64,000 nt of DNA. It comes from an uncultured Anaerolineae bacterium. Lineage in GTDB: Bacteria > Chloroflexota > Anaerolineae > Aggregatilineales > Phototrophicaceae. Below are positions 62,196 to 64,000 of this stretch, piece by piece; positions within the stretch are counted from its first letter, which is position 1; each line of letters starts with the position of its first letter. Under the pieces are notes generated by a model. That model made no database searches. It had not been told where the DNA came from and saw nothing but the letters and a program-made list of their open reading frames with translations. Where the stretch lies: positions 523,240-587,239 of the forward strand of contig CALKJO010000009.1 of the NCBI GenBank assembly GCA_937995825.1, written 5' to 3'. The translations under genes were made by a program, and so were the position numbers.

Positions 62196-63625
62196 ACTTC
62201 TTCCTCCTCCTGTGAGATCAATTCGGGTTCATCGTCAAACAAAACTTCATCATCGGTGATCGCGCCGCGCTCAAGCATCCGCAGGGCGATCAGATCGCGC
62301 ATCAGCCGCCAATTGTTGTATTTGTTGTATTCGTCGCTGGACGTGGTGAAAACCTCGATGAATTCATCGAAGGTGATGATGGGTTTGCCTTCTCGCGCCG
62401 TATCGTCGGCGGCGCGGAGCAGCGCGCGCCGGAATTCGTCATAGTTTCGGGCGCGGGCGAATTTGAAGAAGAAATCCCGCCTGCCCTTGGCATAGTCGGC
62501 GAAGCGGTCGCCGAGGGTGCGCAGCAGCTCGATGCGTTCGTTGTTTAGGTTCATGATCATCCTCAGATATAACTCGATGAGTCCCCAAGGCCTGACCGGC
62601 AGCAGATAGCGCCGCAGCAGCCACACCGCGTTGGCGGGCAGCGCGAGCAGCGCCTCGAACAGCCCGTTGACTTCCTGCTCCGGATCGACTGGCGCGGCAG
62701 CGGCTTTGCGGGCGCGTTTTGGGGGCGCGGCGTCGGCACTGCGCTTCGACTCGCCGAAGCCTTTTCCCCAGGCGCGCGCGACCGCTCGACTCCATGCCTC
62801 GGTCAGCGTCCCGTCGGGATTAGTGCGGACAGCGCGCAGGAAGCCGATGATGGCACTGGAGATCGGGTAGATGCGCATGTCTGGAGCCGTGCCGCTGTTG
62901 CTGAAGACATAGCCTGTGACCGGCACAGCGCGCGCCGCCGAGTCCGCCCAGCGCAGCAACAGCTCGATCAGGCGCGTCTTTTCATATTTGACGCCCGGCA
63001 GCTTCTCCAGATCGGGCAGCGCCAGCAGTTTGAGCATCCGCTCCAGCGCATCGCGCGCCAGGGCGAGCGTGATCGCCGGATCGGGGCTGTGCGCCGCCAG
63101 CAGACTCCCCCCACATTTGACGCAGCCCAGCGGCAGCATGTGCAGCGCCAGCGAACAGCGCCCGCAAACCGGCAGCCCGTCGCGCCCGGCAGGGCTGAAA
63201 TTGATGACCGCCTGCCCATTCAGCATCGGCACGTCGCGGCGGCTGGCGCGATAGGCGCTTGGACGCCCGCAGAAAGCGCAGCGCTCCGCCCGCGTCGGCG
63301 CGTCGTCCCGCCAGCTGTAGAGCTTTTCGGCGATGTAAGCGGCGCGCGCCTGCGGATCGCGTTCCCGAGTATACGGCGTGTTGTGAAAGACGATCCCATC
63401 GGCATGTCCTCGCATCGCGCGGTTCTGCGTATACAGCCGCACCAGGTAATCGGCGGCTGCCGTCAGATCGGCTTCCGTCAGCGCAGTTGGGTCAGACTGT
63501 TTGCAGAAGGCGGTCAGAGCGGCGATGCCGACATCGACCAGCGGGTGTCCTGTCCAGTTGAGCAAGGGATCTGCCTTTATCCATCGACAATACACCGATT
63601 GTATCATTGTTGTATCGGCGGGCAT
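62192..63625 (-). CDS. cas8b1: CRISPR-associated Cas8b1 (Cst1, CXXC family)
   Basis: 477 residues, the large subunit of type I-B Cascade. Three CxxC pairs (Cys116/119, Cys154/157, Cys168/171) match the CXXC-CXXC family Cst1, and GLPVCGRCSLALHMLPLG is its signature segment. It recognises the PAM. The ATG at 63625 is used; an ATG six codons later is possible. It is the first cas gene after the right leader copy, and no cas6 precedes it. Confidence 0.92.
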   Translation of the reverse strand: MPADTTMIQSVYCRWIKADPLLNWTGHPLVDVGIAALTAFCKQSDPTALTEADLTAAADYLVRLYTQNRAMRGHADGIVFHNTPYTRERDPQARAAYIAEKLYSWRDDAPTRAERCAFCGRPSAYRASRRDVPMLNGQAVINFSPAGRDGLPVCGRCSLALHMLPLGCVKCGGSLLAAHSPDPAITLALARDALERMLKLLALPDLEKLPGVKYEKTRLIELLLRWADSAARAVPVTGYVFSNSGTAPDMRIYPISSAIIGFLRAVRTNPDGTLTEAWSRAVARAWGKGFGESKRSADAAPPKRARKAAAAPVDPEQEVNGLFEALLALPANAVWLLRRYLLPVRPWGLIELYLRMIMNLNNERIELLRTLGDRFADYAKGRRDFFFKFARARNYDEFRRALLRAADDTAREGKPIITFDEFIEVFTTSSDEYNKYNNWRLMRDLIALRMLERGAITDDEVLFDDEPELISQEEEEV

Positions 63626-63782
63626 GAGTAGATTTACTCAAATTCGCCCTGAAATCGATGACTTGACTGGGAGAAACGGCTGTGAGAGAGGGTTTGCTTC
63701 TGTATCGAAGCGAGACACGAGTTTCGCGTTTGCATAGGCTCCGCTGTCCGCGCGCATTATCATCAAGGGCAGATGCGCGGCG

Positions 63783-63998
63783 GGCGGCAAAAAAACAGGG
63801 GCGTTTTGCCGCATTTGCGAGAATCCCCCTCCAAAAGCCCGGATTCAGCCGATTTTTGGAGAGGACTGAAAAAACTGAGGGAGAAATTTTGCGAGAATCC
63901 CCCCCGTTTTGGCGCAAAAATCGATTCTCGCAAAAACGCACATCTGTGCGCAGATTTGCGCAGGGCGCGGCTCAGATCGAGCGCGAAAATCGCGCAAT
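63783..63998. repeat. Right leader-like inverted repeat copy
   Basis: The inverted partner of 56136-56351, with the same 67-bp identical core (63876-63942) and the GATTCTCGCAAA motif three times (63814-63825 and 63888-63899 inverted, 63923-63934 direct). By homology to the left copy, a CRISPR repeat should begin roughly 60-100 nt to the right of the window edge on the plus strand. The 157 bp between this copy and cas8b1 (63626-63782) hold no gene; the cas promoter is expected there or in the leader. Confidence 0.83.
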
Positions 63999-64000
63999 AC

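Noticed and set aside
63492..63941. 149-residue open frame crossing the right leader and the cas8b1 start
   Set aside because: It shares a segment with open frames at 56019-56354 only because the leader DNA is repeated. It overlaps cas8b1 and has no ribosome-binding site.

Overview
The window reads as a chromosomal segment of an aerobic member of the Chloroflexota, probably of the Anaerolineae or a related class. This is an inference from gene content and style: Thr/Pro-rich linkers after signal peptides, a DUF3048 protein, a short-type prolyl-tRNA synthetase, a ba3-type oxidase and high-GC codon use. No rRNA or tRNA gene was seen, so the placement rests on proteins only.

Layout. 1-12.2 kb: a PIG-L deacetylase (cut by the left edge), Hsp20, a DUF3048 protein, uvrA with a strong promoter and a LexA-like box, glutamate dehydrogenase, and a run of TPR protein, GT1 glycosyltransferase and SH3/CARDB secreted protein. 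12.3-21.5 kb: one minus-strand operon coding for a dipeptide/oligopeptide-type ABC transporter (binding protein, two permeases, two ATPases), a hydantoinase/oxoprolinase-family protein and two tandem DUF917 proteins. 21.7-28.4 kb: SCO1-like copper chaperone, MgtE, a five-gene ba3-type cytochrome oxidase operon with its own cytochrome c, and a TrkA-domain membrane protein. 28.5-39.8 kb: glycosyltransferases and a Wzt-type ATPase interleaved with one-carbon metabolism. The latter comprises gcvH-gcvPA-gcvPB behind a glycine riboswitch, a fused serine hydroxymethyltransferase-aminomethyltransferase, and a glyoxylate/hydroxypyruvate-reductase-like enzyme. 39.9-53.5 kb: DEAD-box helicase, class I fructose-bisphosphatase, an S1-domain protein, a phosphoribosyltransferase, pruA, a candidate structured RNA, an rpsO-pnp operon with trailing genes, and proS. 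53.8-56.0 kb: a large protein with two NYN nuclease-like modules.

56.0-64.0 kb is the most unusual part. It is a subtype I-B (Tneap-like) CRISPR-Cas cassette in the order cas8b1-cas7-cas5-cas3-cas1-cas2-cas4. Two inverted copies of a ~216-bp leader-like sequence flank it. The left copy leads into a tiny array (one full repeat, one 35-nt spacer, one degenerate terminal repeat). The right copy points out of the window, where a second array is predicted within about 100 bases. No cas6 is present in the cassette. Each leader copy carries three copies of one 12-bp motif.

How it fits together. The riboswitch-controlled glycine decarboxylase (P1, P2, H) and the fused SHMT-GcvT protein give a path between glycine, serine and methylene-tetrahydrofolate; the L protein is not in this window. 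The oxidase operon and SCO1 point to aerobic respiration. The hydantoinase/DUF917/ABC operon looks like uptake and opening of cyclic amide or modified amino-acid compounds.
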